A DNA stretch of 64,000 bases from Aeromicrobium marinum DSM 15272 (GCF_000160775.2 NZ_CM001024.1:2222686-2286685); one strand, 5' to 3'. Positions 1 to 9,808 are shown, counted from the first letter of the stretch. Notes: generated by a model from the sequence alone, not told the origin. Numbers and translations: made by a program.

Positions 1-1702
1 CCGAGCCCTGGTACCCGCCGCTGCGGGGACCCCGCTGGCGGGCCGGCGGCGGGCCGTCGTCCACCCGCAGGTCGATGCGCTTGCCCGAGATCCGGGTGTC
101 GGCCAACGCGTCGAACACCGCGTCGGGCAGGTCGGCCGGCAGCTCGACGACGGCGTGCTCGACACCGATCGTGATCTTGCCGAAGTCGGTGCGCCGCAGC
201 CCGCCCTCGTTGGCCATCGCCCCCACGATGGCCGAAGGGCCGATGCGGTGCCGCTTGCCGACGGCCAGCCGGTACCGGCGCCACCCCTCGGGGGCCTCCT
301 GCCCGGCCTGCTCCTGGACGTCACGACGAGGACGGTCGTCCCGCTCGGTCCGCTCCCGCTTCGGCCGCTCCTTGACCGGCGGGTCGGGCCGCAGGAAGAA
401 CTCCTTGTCGTCGGTGTTCATCACCGCCAGCGCGGCGGCCACGTCGGTCATGTCGACCTCGTGCGCGGCAGCGTACTCCTCGACGAGCCGGCGGAACGGG
501 TGGAACTGCGGCGACCCCAGGCTCTCGGTGATGGCGGCGGCGAAGCGCTCCGACCGCTGCGTGTTGACCTCCTCGGCGCTCGGGACGCTCATCTCCTCGA
601 CCGGCCGGCCCGACACCTTCTCGATCGCCGAGAGCATCCGCCGTTCACGGGGGGTGACGAACAGGACGGCCTCGCCGGAGCGACCCGCCCGGCCCGTGCG
701 CCCGATGCGGTGCACGTAGGACTCGGCGTCGTGCGGGATGTCGTGGTTGATCACGTGGGTGATGCGGTCGACGTCGAGCCCTCGGGCCGCGACGTCGGTC
801 GCCACGAGGATGTCGAGGCTGCCGCCCTTGAGCTGGCCCACGATGCGCTCACGCTGCGCCTGCACGAGGTCGCCGTTCAGGGCTGCCGCATCGAAGCCCC
901 GCGACCGCAGCTTCTCGGCGAGCTCCTCGGTGGCCTGCTTGGTGCGGACGAAGATGATCATCCCGTCGCCGTTCTCGACCTCCAGCAGGCGGGTGAGCGC
1001 GTCGAACTTGCCGTGGTGCGGCACCGAGATCCAGCGCTGACGCACCGTCGTGGTCGACCGGGTGGCAGCCGGCGTCGCCACGTCGACCGGGTCGTTGAGG
1101 TACTTCTTGGCGAGGCGTCGGATCGCCGGGGGCATCGTGGCCGAGAACAGCGCGACCTGCTTGTCCTCGGGGGTGTCGGCCAGGATCCGCTCGACGTCCT
1201 CGGCGAACCCCATCGTCAGCATCTCGTCGGCCTCGTCGAGCACGAGGTGGTCGAGGCCGGACAGCTCGAGGCTGCCGCGGTCGAGGTGGTCGATGACACG
1301 ACCGGGCGTGCCCACGACCACGTGCGCGCCCCGCTGCAACCCACGCAGCTGGGCCGCGTAGCCCTGGCCGCCGTAGACCGGCAGGATGCGCAGACCCGGC
1401 GTGCGGGCGGCGTAGGTGGCGAAGGCGTCGCTGACCTGCAGCGCCAGCTCACGCGTGGGGGCGAGGATCAGGGCCTGCGTCTCGGCGCGGTCGGGGTCGA
1501 GCCGCTCGAGGATCGGCAGCGCGAAGGCGGCCGTCTTGCCCGTGCCGGTCTGCGCCAGGCCGACCACGTCGCGTCCGTCGAGCAACGGCCCGATGGCCTG
1601 CGCCTGGATGGGGGTCGGGGTCTCGTAGCCGAGGCCGGCGAGGACCGCCACGAGGGCGTCCCCCAGGCCGAGGTCGGCGAAGGACGGGACGGACTCGCTC
1701 AT
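1..1702 (-). CDS. DEAD-box ATP-dependent RNA helicase (3' end outside window)
   Basis: ATP-dependent RNA helicase of the DeaD/CsdA type, acting in RNA unwinding, ribosome assembly and RNA turnover. Reading from the ATG at 1702, the Q motif (TPTPIQAQAI) comes first, then the Walker A AQTGTGKT and the VLDEADEM box near 1230-1250. The helicase C domain follows. Near the window edge there is a DbpA-like RNA-binding domain (RISGKRIDLRV) and a Gly/Arg-rich tail. An AGGAG ribosome-binding site lies six bases before the start. No stop codon is reached, so the C-terminus lies outside the window. It is divergent from the tyrosine kinase gene. Confidence 0.93.
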   Translation of the reverse strand, partial: MSESVPSFADLGLGDALVAVLAGLGYETPTPIQAQAIGPLLDGRDVVGLAQTGTGKTAAFALPILERLDPDRAETQALILAPTRELALQVSDAFATYAARTPGLRILPVYGGQGYAAQLRGLQRGAHVVVGTPGRVIDHLDRGSLELSGLDHLVLDEADEMLTMGFAEDVERILADTPEDKQVALFSATMPPAIRRLAKKYLNDPVDVATPAATRSTTTVRQRWISVPHHGKFDALTRLLEVENGDGMIIFVRTKQATEELAEKLRSRGFDAAALNGDLVQAQRERIVGQLKGGSLDILVATDVAARGLDVDRITHVINHDIPHDAESYVHRIGRTGRAGRSGEAVLFVTPRERRMLSAIEKVSGRPVEEMSVPSAEEVNTQRSERFAAAITESLGSPQFHPFRRLVEEYAAAHEVDMTDVAAALAVMNTDDKEFFLRPDPPVKERPKRERTERDDRPRRDVQEQAGQEAPEGWRRYRLAVGKRHRIGPSAIVGAMANEGGLRRTDFGKITIGVEHAVVELPADLPDAVFDALADTRISGKRIDLRVDDGPPPARQRGPRSGGYQGS

Positions 1703-1817
1703 CAGAACTCCTGGGGTACGGCGACGGCCAGCGGCGACGGCAGCGTGGATGCACACCGACCCTCTCGGCATACCGTAGTGTTTGGCCGGCGGGAGGCCCA
1801 GCACAGGGGAGGATCAG

Positions 1818-3146
1818 TTGCGGACGACACTCGGCGCGATCGCCGGACGATGGACGTCAATTCTACTCATCACCGCCCTGACCGTGGCCGTGGTGGCCGC
1901 GGTCGCGGCCGTCGTGCCGCGGCAGTACACCGCCTCCACCGACCTGCTGCTGCTGCAGGTCGACGAGGCCGGGTCCGCCGGGTCCCCCGGTGAGCGGGCC
2001 ATCGCCTCCTACGCCGCCGTGCTGGAGGGCAGGACCCTGATCGGGTCGACCGAGGGCGCCACCGACGTCGAGGTCCGTGCGACCCCTCGCGAGGGGGCCG
2101 ACGTCATCCGGCTCGACGTCCGGGCCGACACCGCGCGCGAGGCGGCTGCGGCCGCCACCGCCCTGGGCAACCGGTTCGCCGCCTGGTTGGACCTCGAGCA
2201 GCCCGAGGCAGGGCCGCAGGTCTCCTCGCAGGTGATCTCCCCCGCCGGGGCGCCGGACTCCCCCAGCCGTCCCGACTGGCCCACGTGGCTCGCGATCGCG
2301 ACCGTCGTCGGGCTCGTGGTCGGATCCGTCCGCGCCGTCTTCCGCGGCGTCCCGCCCGGCGTCGTCGACACCTCGGCCCAGGCCAAGGAGATCCTCGGGG
2401 CTCCGGTGCTCGCCAGCGTCGCCACCGACCCGGACGTGCGGACCCGTCCGCTGCTGTCCGACCTCGAGCCGCACCACCCCCGTCACGAGGCGCTGCGGAT
2501 CCTCCGCACGAACCTGCAGTTCCTCGACGTCGACCAGGCCCAGCAGGTCATCACGGTGACCAGCGCCCTGCCGGGCGACGGCAAGACCACCACGACCTGC
2601 GCGTTGGCGCAGGCGATCGCCGAGACCGGCCGCAGCGTCGTGGTCGTCGAGGGCGACCTGCGACGTCCCCGCCTGGCCGAGATGTTCGGCATCGAGCGCA
2701 CGGTCGGGCTCACCACCGCCCTGGTCGGCAGGATCCCGATCGACGAGGCCGTGCAGGCCAGCGGCACTCCGGGGCTGGACGTCCTGACCAGCGGCGCCCT
2801 GCCGCCCAACCCCACCGAGATCCTGCAGACCACGGCCATGGCCCGCCTGGTCGACGGCCTGAGGGACCGCTACGACGTGGTGCTCATCGACGCGCCCCCG
2901 CTGCTGCCGGTCAGCGACGCCGCCCTGCTCGCGGCCCTGTCGGACGGGGCGATCGTCCTGGTCCGGCACGGCCGGACGCGCGCCGACGAGCTCGAGCTGG
3001 CGGCCGAGCGGCTCCGGGCCGTCGACGCCACGGTACTCGGCACCGTCCTCACGATGACGCCGCGCCGCGAGGCCCGGCGGTACGGCTACGGACCGGAGGG
3101 TTCGACCTCGTCACGGCAGCGCGGCACCCGGCGCGCCGCCCGCTGA
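1818..3146 (+). CDS. Wzz-domain tyrosine autokinase (BY-kinase)
   Basis: Polysaccharide co-polymerase and tyrosine autokinase for exopolysaccharide or capsule synthesis at the membrane. A transmembrane segment spans about residues 14-34 and a second about 170-188, with the Wzz periplasmic domain between them. The cytoplasmic kinase domain follows, with Walker A PGDGKTTTT near 253, Walker A' VVVVEGDLRRPR near 274 and Walker B VVLIDAPP near 354. The tail has a short tyrosine cluster (YGYG). I chose the TTG at 1818 because GGGGAGGA lies four bases upstream; an in-frame TTG at 1782 has no ribosome-binding site. The 3' end overlaps the convergent phosphatase gene by 36 bases, which places kinase and candidate counteracting phosphatase together. 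Confidence 0.88.
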   Translation: MRTTLGAIAGRWTSILLITALTVAVVAAVAAVVPRQYTASTDLLLLQVDEAGSAGSPGERAIASYAAVLEGRTLIGSTEGATDVEVRATPREGADVIRLDVRADTAREAAAAATALGNRFAAWLDLEQPEAGPQVSSQVISPAGAPDSPSRPDWPTWLAIATVVGLVVGSVRAVFRGVPPGVVDTSAQAKEILGAPVLASVATDPDVRTRPLLSDLEPHHPRHEALRILRTNLQFLDVDQAQQVITVTSALPGDGKTTTTCALAQAIAETGRSVVVVEGDLRRPRLAEMFGIERTVGLTTALVGRIPIDEAVQASGTPGLDVLTSGALPPNPTEILQTTAMARLVDGLRDRYDVVLIDAPPLLPVSDAALLAALSDGAIVLVRHGRTRADELELAAERLRAVDATVLGTVLTMTPRREARRYGYGPEGSTSSRQRGTRRAAR

Positions 3147-3698
3147 CGAGCCACCCACCCCGACGAGGGCGTTGAGCCGCGCGGCGATCGTGGAGCACGC
3201 CCGGTCGATCTCGTCCGCGGTGTCCCGGTGCACCTGGGGGCTGCGCCGGTAGGGGTCCTGGATGTCCAGGACGGAGCCGGCGCTGCCGCGCAGACGGGCC
3301 GCCTCCGCCACCAGGGCCGGTGGCGAGTCCGCGTCGACGGTGTCGACCAGGTCGGCGAACTCCAACAGGGTGAAGCTGCGCCGCAGCGCCAGGGGGCTGT
3401 GCTCGAGCACGGCCGAGCGGTGCTCGCGGGTGGCGGTCAGCACGAGGTTGGCCGACCCCACCAGGTAGCCGTCGATGGGGTGGGACTCGAACCCGGTCGG
3501 GTCGTGGCCGAGCCGCATGAGCTCCATGGCCGCCATCGCGTCCATGGGCGACCGGTCCCATCCCCGCACCCCGGCGCTCGCGACCTCGAAGTGCCGGGGG
3601 TCCAGCCGGGAGCGCAGCAGCACCTCCATGATCGGCGAGCGGCAGATGTTCGCGGTGCACACCGCCAGGACCGTGAACCGCCGCGTCACCTCAGCCAC
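3111..3698 (-). CDS. Low-molecular-weight protein tyrosine phosphatase
   Basis: Cytoplasmic phosphatase likely to dephosphorylate tyrosine-kinase clients. The LMW-PTP signature C-T-A-N-I-C-R-S is at residues 14-21 (catalytic Cys14, Arg20), and a late QDPY supplies the general-acid aspartate. The protein is 195 aa, slightly longer than the usual 150-180. The GTG at 3698 overlaps the stop of the YgfZ gene by eight bases, indicating translational coupling; a GTG at 3689 is a possible alternative. Its 3' end overlaps the BY-kinase gene on the other strand, consistent with a kinase/phosphatase pair in polysaccharide control. Confidence 0.88.
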   Translation of the reverse strand: MAEVTRRFTVLAVCTANICRSPIMEVLLRSRLDPRHFEVASAGVRGWDRSPMDAMAAMELMRLGHDPTGFESHPIDGYLVGSANLVLTATREHRSAVLEHSPLALRRSFTLLEFADLVDTVDADSPPALVAEAARLRGSAGSVLDIQDPYRRSPQVHRDTADEIDRACSTIAARLNALVGVGGSSAGGAPGAALP

Positions 3699-4647
3699 CG
3701 AGCCGCGGACGCACGTGCAGGCCGATCTCGGGATCGACCAGCACCTCCTGGGAGGCGGGCACCCCGTCGGCGGTGAGCACCAGCGTCGGGTCGACGTTGC
3801 GTTTGACCACACCGAGGGCGACAGGACCGAGCTCGTGGTGGCGGGCCGAGGTGCCGATGGCGCCCACCCGGGTGCCGGCCGGGTCGAGCAGGTCCGTCCC
3901 GACCGGCGGCAGGTGGTCGACCGAGCCGTCGAGGTGCAGCCGGACGAGGCGGCGCGGCGGTCGGCCGAGCGTGTGCACGCGCGCGACGGTCTCCTGACCG
4001 CGGTAGCAGCCCTTGTCGAGGTGCACGGCGCTGCCGAGCAGGCCGAGCTCGTTGGGGATGGCCCGTTCGTCGGTGTCCAGACCGATGCGTGGCCGACCCG
4101 CCTCGATGCGCAGCGCCTCCCACGCCCACGACCCGACGGGGTCGCCGAGCACGGCCGGCAGCGACGCCAGGTCGGCCCGCGGGCGGACCTCCCAGGCCAG
4201 GCCGGGCAGACCGATGACGGCCCACTGGTCGGTGGCGAGGGTGACCTCGACCCTGGACATGAAGCGCATGCGGTCGAGGAACTCCACCAGGGGAGCGCCG
4301 GCGCCCGGCTCGGTGTGCACCGTGAAGGTCGCGCCGTCGTCGACGCCGGTGAAGGCGTGCTCGATCCGGCCCTGCGGCGACAGCAGCAGGACGTCGGTGG
4401 GCCGGCCCGGAGGCAGGTCCAGCAGGTACTGGGTCGTGAGGGCGTGCAACCAGGTCAGGCGGTCCGGGCCGGCCACGGTGACGACGTCCCGGTGTGAGAG
4501 GTCGACGAAGGTGCCGCCGGCGAGCAGGGTGCGCTGCTCGGCGACGATCGACCCGTAGTGCGCGGCCACGGCGGCGTCGGGGGCGTCGGCCGCCACCGCT
4601 CCGGGCAGGTCCAGCAGCGGCGAACGGCGCTCGGTGGACTCAGACAC
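3691..4647 (-). CDS. YgfZ/GcvT-domain folate-binding protein
   Basis: Folate-binding protein of the YgfZ family, which supports assembly or repair of certain iron-sulfur enzymes in the cytoplasm. The family signature K-G-C-Y-R-G-Q-E is present about two thirds into the protein, preceded by the GcvT-like fold ([12 protein letters not shown]). It is 318 aa, close to family length. The GTG start at 4647 overlaps the end of the nitrobindin gene by eight bases, so it is probably the second gene of a three-gene operon with nitrobindin and the phosphatase. Confidence 0.88.
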   Translation of the reverse strand: MSESTERRSPLLDLPGAVAADAPDAAVAAHYGSIVAEQRTLLAGGTFVDLSHRDVVTVAGPDRLTWLHALTTQYLLDLPPGRPTDVLLLSPQGRIEHAFTGVDDGATFTVHTEPGAGAPLVEFLDRMRFMSRVEVTLATDQWAVIGLPGLAWEVRPRADLASLPAVLGDPVGSWAWEALRIEAGRPRIGLDTDERAIPNELGLLGSAVHLDKGCYRGQETVARVHTLGRPPRRLVRLHLDGSVDHLPPVGTDLLDPAGTRVGAIGTSARHHELGPVALGVVKRNVDPTLVLTADGVPASQEVLVDPEIGLHVRPRLGG

Positions 4648-5131
4648 GCTCGAGCTTCCCCCACAGGTGGGACTGCATCTCCTCGCCACCGGCCGCCATG
4701 TCGTAGGCGTACATGAGGGCACCCTCGACCAACCCGTACATGCGCTGGCCCGCGGTGTACTCCTTGGCGGTGGTGGTGCGGGCGACGAGATCGGTGGTCA
4801 TCGTGATGCGCGGACCGTCGACGACGCCGTACCAGACCTCGGCGTAGCCGGTGGGATGCGCCAGTACCATCTCGACCCCGTCGGTGACCGGCCGGAGGAA
4901 CCCGGTCTCCAGTGCCCCGGGACGGATCCGCTCGCCGGCGTCGTCGGTGATCCACGACCGGCTGAAGTAGTGCAGGAACGGCCGGGTGTCATGGGCGAAC
5001 ACGACGTCCTGCTCGAACCCGAAGGCATCGATGCCGGGGTAGTCGCCGCGGCCGTTGCCGTGCCACGTGCCGAGCAGCCACGCCATCGGCACGAGATCCG
5101 GGTGCAGGTCGGACGGGATCTCGAAGGCCAT
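4640..5131 (-). CDS. Nitrobindin-like heme-binding beta-barrel protein
   Basis: Ten-stranded FABP-like barrel protein of the nitrobindin family (DUF1794/THAP4-like), which binds ferric heme and reacts with nitric oxide or peroxynitrite in characterised members. The N-terminus carries the family motif [19 protein letters not shown]. The protein is 163 aa, the usual length. A conserved late segment includes the aromatic and Met residues near MQSHLW. It is the first gene of a minus-strand operon with ygfZ, the same neighbourhood as in mycobacteria (recalled from memory). Confidence 0.87.
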   Translation of the reverse strand: MAFEIPSDLHPDLVPMAWLLGTWHGNGRGDYPGIDAFGFEQDVVFAHDTRPFLHYFSRSWITDDAGERIRPGALETGFLRPVTDGVEMVLAHPTGYAEVWYGVVDGPRITMTTDLVARTTTAKEYTAGQRMYGLVEGALMYAYDMAAGGEEMQSHLWGKLERV

Positions 5132-5215
5132 GCCTCCAGCCTACCGGCCGACCCGGGCCCGACCGGCGTGAGAGGCGTCCCACCGCCGACACCGACGTCG
5201 TGCGATGGTGGCCCC

Positions 5216-5638
5216 GTGCGAGCAGTGGTGCAGCGGGTGACCAGGGCCGGGGTCGTCGTCGACGGGACCGAGGTGGGGGCCATCGGTCCCGGCCTCGTGG
5301 TCCTGCTGGGCGTCACGCACGACGACACCCCCGAGCTCGCCGACCGCCTGGCGGCCAAGGTGCACTCCCTGCGGATCCTGCGCGGGGAGACCTCGTTGGC
5401 CGACGGAGCCGGCTCCGCGCTGGTCGTCAGCCAGTTCACCCTCTACGGCGACACGCGCAAGGGCCGCCGGCCGTCGTGGACCGCGGCAGCGCCCGGCCCG
5501 GTGGCCGAACCCATCTACGAGCGGTTCTGCGACGAACTACGCAGGAGAGGTACGACGGTGTCGACCGGGGTCTTCGGCGCCGAGATGGCCGTCTCGCTGG
5601 TCGGCGACGGACCGGTGACGCTGGTCCTCGACCTGTGA
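5216..5638 (+). CDS. dtd: D-aminoacyl-tRNA deacylase
   Basis: Hydrolyses D-aminoacyl-tRNAs and mischarged glycyl-tRNA, keeping D-amino acids out of translation. The 140-aa protein has the family N-terminus [13 protein letters not shown], the catalytic SQFTLYGD motif near residue 77 and the GPVAEPIY region equivalent to the Gly-cis-Pro substrate loop. The start is the GTG at 5216; an ATG-like alternative is absent. It is divergent from the nitrobindin operon and 96 bases upstream of the LCP gene. Confidence 0.93.
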   Translation: MRAVVQRVTRAGVVVDGTEVGAIGPGLVVLLGVTHDDTPELADRLAAKVHSLRILRGETSLADGAGSALVVSQFTLYGDTRKGRRPSWTAAAPGPVAEPIYERFCDELRRRGTTVSTGVFGAEMAVSLVGDGPVTLVLDL

Positions 5639-5734
5639 CGTCGGCCGGGAACAGTTGGCCGGCGGGGCACGACCCGGCACACTGGACCGGTTGAGAGTTG
5701 CACGGAGCGGGGCAGACCGAACAGACAGGACAGC

Positions 5735-6847
5735 ATGGCGAGGCGACCCAGGAGCGGGCGGAGGTACCGAGACGCCGGCAAGAGGCGTCTCGGCGGACAG
5801 CCGTTCCGTCGTCGGCACCGCCGACTCATCACGGGCGTCACCACCGTCCTCGTGCTGCTCATGGGGTCGGTGGCGGGCTACGCGTACCACCTCAACGCCC
5901 AGCTGAACCAGTTCGGTCGGGTCGACATCTCCGCGGTCGGTGACGGCGACGTCGACCCCGACGAGGGGCGCGCGCTCAACATCCTGCTGCTCGGGTCGGA
6001 CCAGGGCGAGGGCTCCGAGGGTGGCGACTCCATCGAGGAGGACGCCGCGGCGGCCAGCTGGCCGTCGGGCAAGTACCGCAGCGACACCCTGATGGTGGTG
6101 CACATCCCGCGCGACCGCAGTGCCGTCCACCTGGTCTCGATCCCTCGCGACACGTACACCGACATCCTCGACGAGGACGGCGAGGTGCAGTCCCGCGAGA
6201 AGATCAACGCGGCCTTCTCGACCTACGGACCCCGTGGCGCGGTCAACACCGTGGAGGCGCTGACCGGCCTGTCGATCGACCACCTGGCGATCATCGACTG
6301 GGCCGGGTTCAAGGACATCACGACCGCCGTGGGCGGCGTCGAGGTCTTCATCCCGAACACCTTCTACGACCCCAGCCAGAAGATCCGCTGGGAGGCCGGC
6401 GACCAGGTCCTGGAGGGCGAGCGGGCGTTGCAGTACGTCCGCACCCGGTACGGTCTGCTGCGCGGTGACTTCGACCGCATCGCCCGCCAGCAGAACTTCA
6501 TGCGGTCGGTCATGAACAAGATGCTGTCGCGCGGGGTGCTGGCCAACCCGGTGTCACTCGCCAACACGCTCGGCGCCCTGGCCGACAACATGACGCTCGA
6601 CAGCGGCTGGTCGACGGGCAACCTGCGCAACCTCGCGCTGTCCTTGCGCGGCGTGGGCTCCGGCACCGTCAACTTCCTCACGGCGCCGGTCGCGACCACC
6701 GAGGAGCTCGCCGGCGTCGGCAGCATCGTGCGGTTGGACGAGGCGCGCGCGACCGAGCTGTGGCAGGCCATCGCGAGCGACACGATCCAGACCTACCTCG
6801 ACGCCTACCCCGACGAGGAGCTCGGCTCGGACCGCGAGATCGCCTGA
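5735..6847 (+). CDS. LytR-CpsA-Psr (LCP) family cell-wall ligase
   Basis: Membrane-anchored LCP phosphotransferase, the family that links teichoic acids, arabinogalactan or capsule to peptidoglycan. The N-terminus is basic and is followed by one transmembrane helix at about residues 31-52. The extracellular LCP domain shows NILLLGSD, RSDTLMVVHIPRDR and the SIPRDT motif, with conserved arginines that bind the polyprenyl pyrophosphate. A later ALQYVRTRYG-like segment with R-x-D is also typical. The start is the ATG at 5735. It lies with DUF4012 and the BY-kinase in an envelope-polysaccharide neighbourhood. Confidence 0.92.
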   Translation: MARRPRSGRRYRDAGKRRLGGQPFRRRHRRLITGVTTVLVLLMGSVAGYAYHLNAQLNQFGRVDISAVGDGDVDPDEGRALNILLLGSDQGEGSEGGDSIEEDAAAASWPSGKYRSDTLMVVHIPRDRSAVHLVSIPRDTYTDILDEDGEVQSREKINAAFSTYGPRGAVNTVEALTGLSIDHLAIIDWAGFKDITTAVGGVEVFIPNTFYDPSQKIRWEAGDQVLEGERALQYVRTRYGLLRGDFDRIARQQNFMRSVMNKMLSRGVLANPVSLANTLGALADNMTLDSGWSTGNLRNLALSLRGVGSGTVNFLTAPVATTEELAGVGSIVRLDEARATELWQAIASDTIQTYLDAYPDEELGSDREIA

Positions 6848-6869
6848 CGGTCTGTCAGCCTGCCGTCAG
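6844..6869. terminator. Candidate hairpin between convergent genes
   Basis: CTGACGG at 6844-6850 is repeated inverted as CCGTCAG at 6863-6869, between the ends of the LCP and DUF4012 genes. It could serve both strands. It has no strong T tract, so this is a weak call. Confidence 0.4.
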
Positions 6870-8674
6870 CAGGCGCTGCGGATCCGCAGGTCGTTCGGGG
6901 CGCTGGTGATGCCGGGGGTGCTGGTCAGCACGCCGTCCGCCGTCTGGCCCTCGCCGGTGCGGATGTCCGCGGTGATGACGTACCGGTCGCCGGGCGCCAG
7001 CCGCAGGGTCACGTAGGTGACCGGGCGGCCGTTCAGCTCCTCGGCGTAGATCGTCTGCGGCTCGCCGTCGACCCGGACGTCGGTGACCTGTCCGCCGAAC
7101 GGGGCGTAGAGGTCGACACCGACGTCCATCGAGCCGCGCGGCACCCGGAACCCGGGCCCCGTCACGGTGACCGGCAGGCTGGCCGCGTCGGCGGGAGCCG
7201 TCGACTCGACCACCGTGCGCAACGAGAGCGTCTGACGGTCGTCCTCGCAGCTGCTCGCCTCCACCCGGGTGGAGTACTGCAGGTAGAACTGCATCTTGGT
7301 GGCGGTGCCGTCGTTCAGGTAGACCCCGACGTGCGGCACGTCGCCGGTGTCACCGGCCAGCCCACCGGCGATCCCGGTCGCGGCCAGCGCCTCCTGGATC
7401 TGCTCGTCGGCGCTCCACACCATCAGCCGGTTCTCGAGCGCGCCCTGGGCCAGCGCCCGCAGCACGACGGACGCGTCGCCCTGCCCGGCGCTGACCGCGT
7501 CGAAGATCCGCTTGGCCGCGCCCTCGAAGAAGTCGTCCTGCTCGGGACCCTCGGGGATGACGGCGTACGCACGGTTCAGCAGGGCCACCACGGCGTTGTC
7601 GGCGGTCAGGACGCCGCCGAACTCGGGCGGGACCACCGCGGGGTTGCCGACCTCGACGGGTCCGGTGCCGGCCAGCAGGAAGGACAGCACCACCGGGTCC
7701 ACCGAGATCACGCCGTCGACAGCGATGCCCTGACGCTCCAGCAGCAGCGCGCGGGCGATCTGCGCGGTCCGCGGGAAGTCCGGGGTGATCGTGGTGTTGC
7801 GGAAGTCGGTCGCGAGCGTGCGGTTGAACAGGCTCAGCTCGTCCTCGGCCAGCTCGACCACGGGGGCGTCGACCGGCGCGATGTCGGCCGACCCGCCCTG
7901 CTCCCGCATCTCCACGACACCGTTCTCGGCGTGGATGACGGCCCACGACCCGGCCACTCCGCCGGCGGACCGGATCTCGGCGTTGGTCTGCACCATGAGC
8001 AGGTAGTCGCGCGGACCCTCGGCACCCAGCATGCGGGGCAGCAGGCGCGAACCCTCGGCGGCGGTGCTCACGGCGGTCTGGGCCTCCACGAGGCGGGTCT
8101 GCAGGCCCGCCACGGGGCGACGCAGCCGGCCGAACAGGTCGGCGGGGTCGATCTCGGCCACCGGCGCGACCGCCTCGGTGAGGGCCTCGTCGGCCTGCTG
8201 GAAGGCCGGCGCGATGGCCGCCATGGCCGCGATGTCGACACGGCCGTCGGTGGGGGTGAAGACGTCGGCCTCGACCTGGTCGGAGACCTCCAGGATCGGC
8301 GGCAGCGCCTCGGCGACCGCGGCATCCAAGGACGACGAGATGGTGCTGATGGCGTCGACCGTCGAGCCGAGCACCGGCAGCTTCGCCGCCAGCCACCAGA
8401 TCGGCCCGTCGCTGGAGGACCGGGCGCGGGAGGTGGAGTCGGCCAGTGCGTCGTAGGCCTCGGCGGCCAGCTCGTTGTCGCCGTCGACCAGTGCCTGACG
8501 CAGGATCTCGGACTGGTCGGCGGCCCGGTCCAGCGACAGCGCCGCCCGCGGGACCTCGTACGCCGTCCACAGCACCGCGGCCCCGACGACGACGCCGAGG
8601 GCGATCAGGATCCGTCGCCGCGTCACGGCACGACGGATCCGGGCGCGCCGGGACACCTCATGTGATCTCGACAT
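6866..8674 (-). CDS. DUF4012 domain membrane-anchored protein
   Basis: A 602-aa protein with a basic N-terminus (RRARIRRAVTRRR) and one signal-anchor helix at about residues 22-40. A long helical extracellular part follows, then the DUF4012 core, recognised from RDYLLMVQTNAEIRSAGG near residue 220 and the later L-x-N-R segments. DUF4012 proteins occur beside exopolysaccharide and cell-wall glycopolymer genes; their biochemical role is unknown. The neighbouring LCP ligase supports an envelope role. The start is the ATG at 8674. Confidence 0.85.
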   Translation of the reverse strand: MSRSHEVSRRARIRRAVTRRRILIALGVVVGAAVLWTAYEVPRAALSLDRAADQSEILRQALVDGDNELAAEAYDALADSTSRARSSSDGPIWWLAAKLPVLGSTVDAISTISSSLDAAVAEALPPILEVSDQVEADVFTPTDGRVDIAAMAAIAPAFQQADEALTEAVAPVAEIDPADLFGRLRRPVAGLQTRLVEAQTAVSTAAEGSRLLPRMLGAEGPRDYLLMVQTNAEIRSAGGVAGSWAVIHAENGVVEMREQGGSADIAPVDAPVVELAEDELSLFNRTLATDFRNTTITPDFPRTAQIARALLLERQGIAVDGVISVDPVVLSFLLAGTGPVEVGNPAVVPPEFGGVLTADNAVVALLNRAYAVIPEGPEQDDFFEGAAKRIFDAVSAGQGDASVVLRALAQGALENRLMVWSADEQIQEALAATGIAGGLAGDTGDVPHVGVYLNDGTATKMQFYLQYSTRVEASSCEDDRQTLSLRTVVESTAPADAASLPVTVTGPGFRVPRGSMDVGVDLYAPFGGQVTDVRVDGEPQTIYAEELNGRPVTYVTLRLAPGDRYVITADIRTGEGQTADGVLTSTPGITSAPNDLRIRSAC

Positions 8675-8712
8675 CAGTGCTCAGGCGTCGCGTCGCGAGG
8701 ACACGACCGCCA

Positions 8713-9324
8713 TCAGGAGCTGCGGCGACGTGCTGCGACGGTGACGGCGCCGCCGCCGACGACCAGGGCGCCACCGGCCACGAGCAGCCACAGCGGGAAG
8801 CCGCCGGTGCCCGGCAGGAAGCCGTTGGAGTCGGTCGAGTCGCCGCCGCGCGGCAGGAGGATGACCTCGGCCGTGGCCGAGGCGGACGACGGGTACGCCA
8901 GCGGGAGCGTGACGCTGTAGGTCGCCTGCGTCGCCGAGGCGGTTCCGGACGAGGCGGCAGCAGGTGCGGCGTCGAGCTCGACCACGCCGCAGGTGGCGGT
9001 GACCGAGGTGGGGGTGCGGCTGGGCACGACCGGCGAGGCCAGGTTGGCCGAGAAGGTCTTGGACGGAGAGGTGGACGACGCGGTGCCGCCGCCGGCGATG
9101 TTCAGCGTCAGGGTCCAGTTGCAGATGATGTCGTCGTTCTCGACCTCGACCGAGACGGGCACGAGGTCACCACCGAAGTAGGTGCCCCCACCGACGTCGA
9201 TCAGGAGGTTGACGTCCCACGGCGCATAGTCGTCGACCGTGTCGGCCGAGGCAGAGGGGGCGGCGAAGACCGCGATCATGCACGCCGCCATGAAGGCGAC
9301 GAAGGATCCGAGAGTCCGGTTCAT
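8713..9324 (-). CDS. Secreted surface protein with sortase-like LPGTG signal
   Basis: A 203-aa exported protein of unknown function. The signal peptide spans residues 1-27 (cleavage near ASA-DT). The mature part is Thr/Ser/Ala-rich with two cysteines that could pair. The C-terminus is a classic cell-wall sorting signal: LPGTGG at residue 170, a hydrophobic helix and an RRR tail. The ATG at 9324 is preceded by TGGAGCATC and was preferred over upstream in-frame starts because the signal peptide begins there. No sortase gene is visible in the window. Confidence 0.72.
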   Translation of the reverse strand: MNRTLGSFVAFMAACMIAVFAAPSASADTVDDYAPWDVNLLIDVGGGTYFGGDLVPVSVEVENDDIICNWTLTLNIAGGGTASSTSPSKTFSANLASPVVPSRTPTSVTATCGVVELDAAPAAASSGTASATQATYSVTLPLAYPSSASATAEVILLPRGGDSTDSNGFLPGTGGFPLWLLVAGGALVVGGGAVTVAARRRSS

Positions 9325-9456
9325 GATGCTCCAAGTCTGGACGAGCGTTCGCGTGGGTTGCCTGAGTCTACATGGATGAAGGGTCCACGTGCACTCACCA
9401 GGGTCCAACGATCACTGTGACGGAAGGTGACGGTGAGGTACGGGGTGCTGCGGGAC

Positions 9457-9496
9457 GCGCGACGCCCCGGAGCCGCAGGGCTCCGGGGCGTCGCGC
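9457..9496 (-). terminator. Strong hairpin terminator after the sulfurtransferase operon
   Basis: An 18-bp perfect inverted repeat (9457-9474 with 9479-9496) encloses a four-base loop, just downstream of the DUF1416 stop codon at 9511 on the minus strand. It lacks a U tract, which is common in high-GC actinobacteria. Confidence 0.75.
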
Positions 9497-9510
9497 GTGG
9501 GGGTCAGAGG

Positions 9511-9807
9511 TCAGACCGTGACCGCGACCTCGGCCACGCTGCCGGTGGCAGCGATGACCGGACGGTCGACCGAGGCCGACCGCGGGGCCAGGGTGCGCAC
9601 GGTCCACTCACCGGGGGCGGCGAAGAACCGGAACTGGCCCGTGACCGAGGTGGGCACCTCGGCGGTGAACTCACCGGTGCGGTCCAGCAGGCGCACGTAG
9701 GCGTTGCCCACCGGCTCGCCGTCGCGCGTGACGATGCCCTGGATGACGGCCTGGCCGGCCACGTCGACGCCCTCGAGGCTGGGGCCGCCGGAGATCGCTC
9801 CGCACAT
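9511..9807 (-). CDS. DUF1416 protein, sulfurtransferase partner
   Basis: A 98-aa protein of the DUF1416 family, which in actinobacteria (mycobacterial SseC) lies directly after a thiosulfate sulfurtransferase gene. It begins with the conserved MCGAISGGPSLEG, containing a cysteine at position 2, and has an Ig-like or transthyretin-like beta pattern (GNAYVRLLDRTGEF). GGGGAGG lies five bases before the ATG at 9807, and only one base separates it from the sulfurtransferase stop. It probably assists sulfur transfer; the mechanism is unknown. Confidence 0.88.
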   Translation of the reverse strand: MCGAISGGPSLEGVDVAGQAVIQGIVTRDGEPVGNAYVRLLDRTGEFTAEVPTSVTGQFRFFAAPGEWTVRTLAPRSASVDRPVIAATGSVAEVAVTV

Positions 9808-9808
9808 G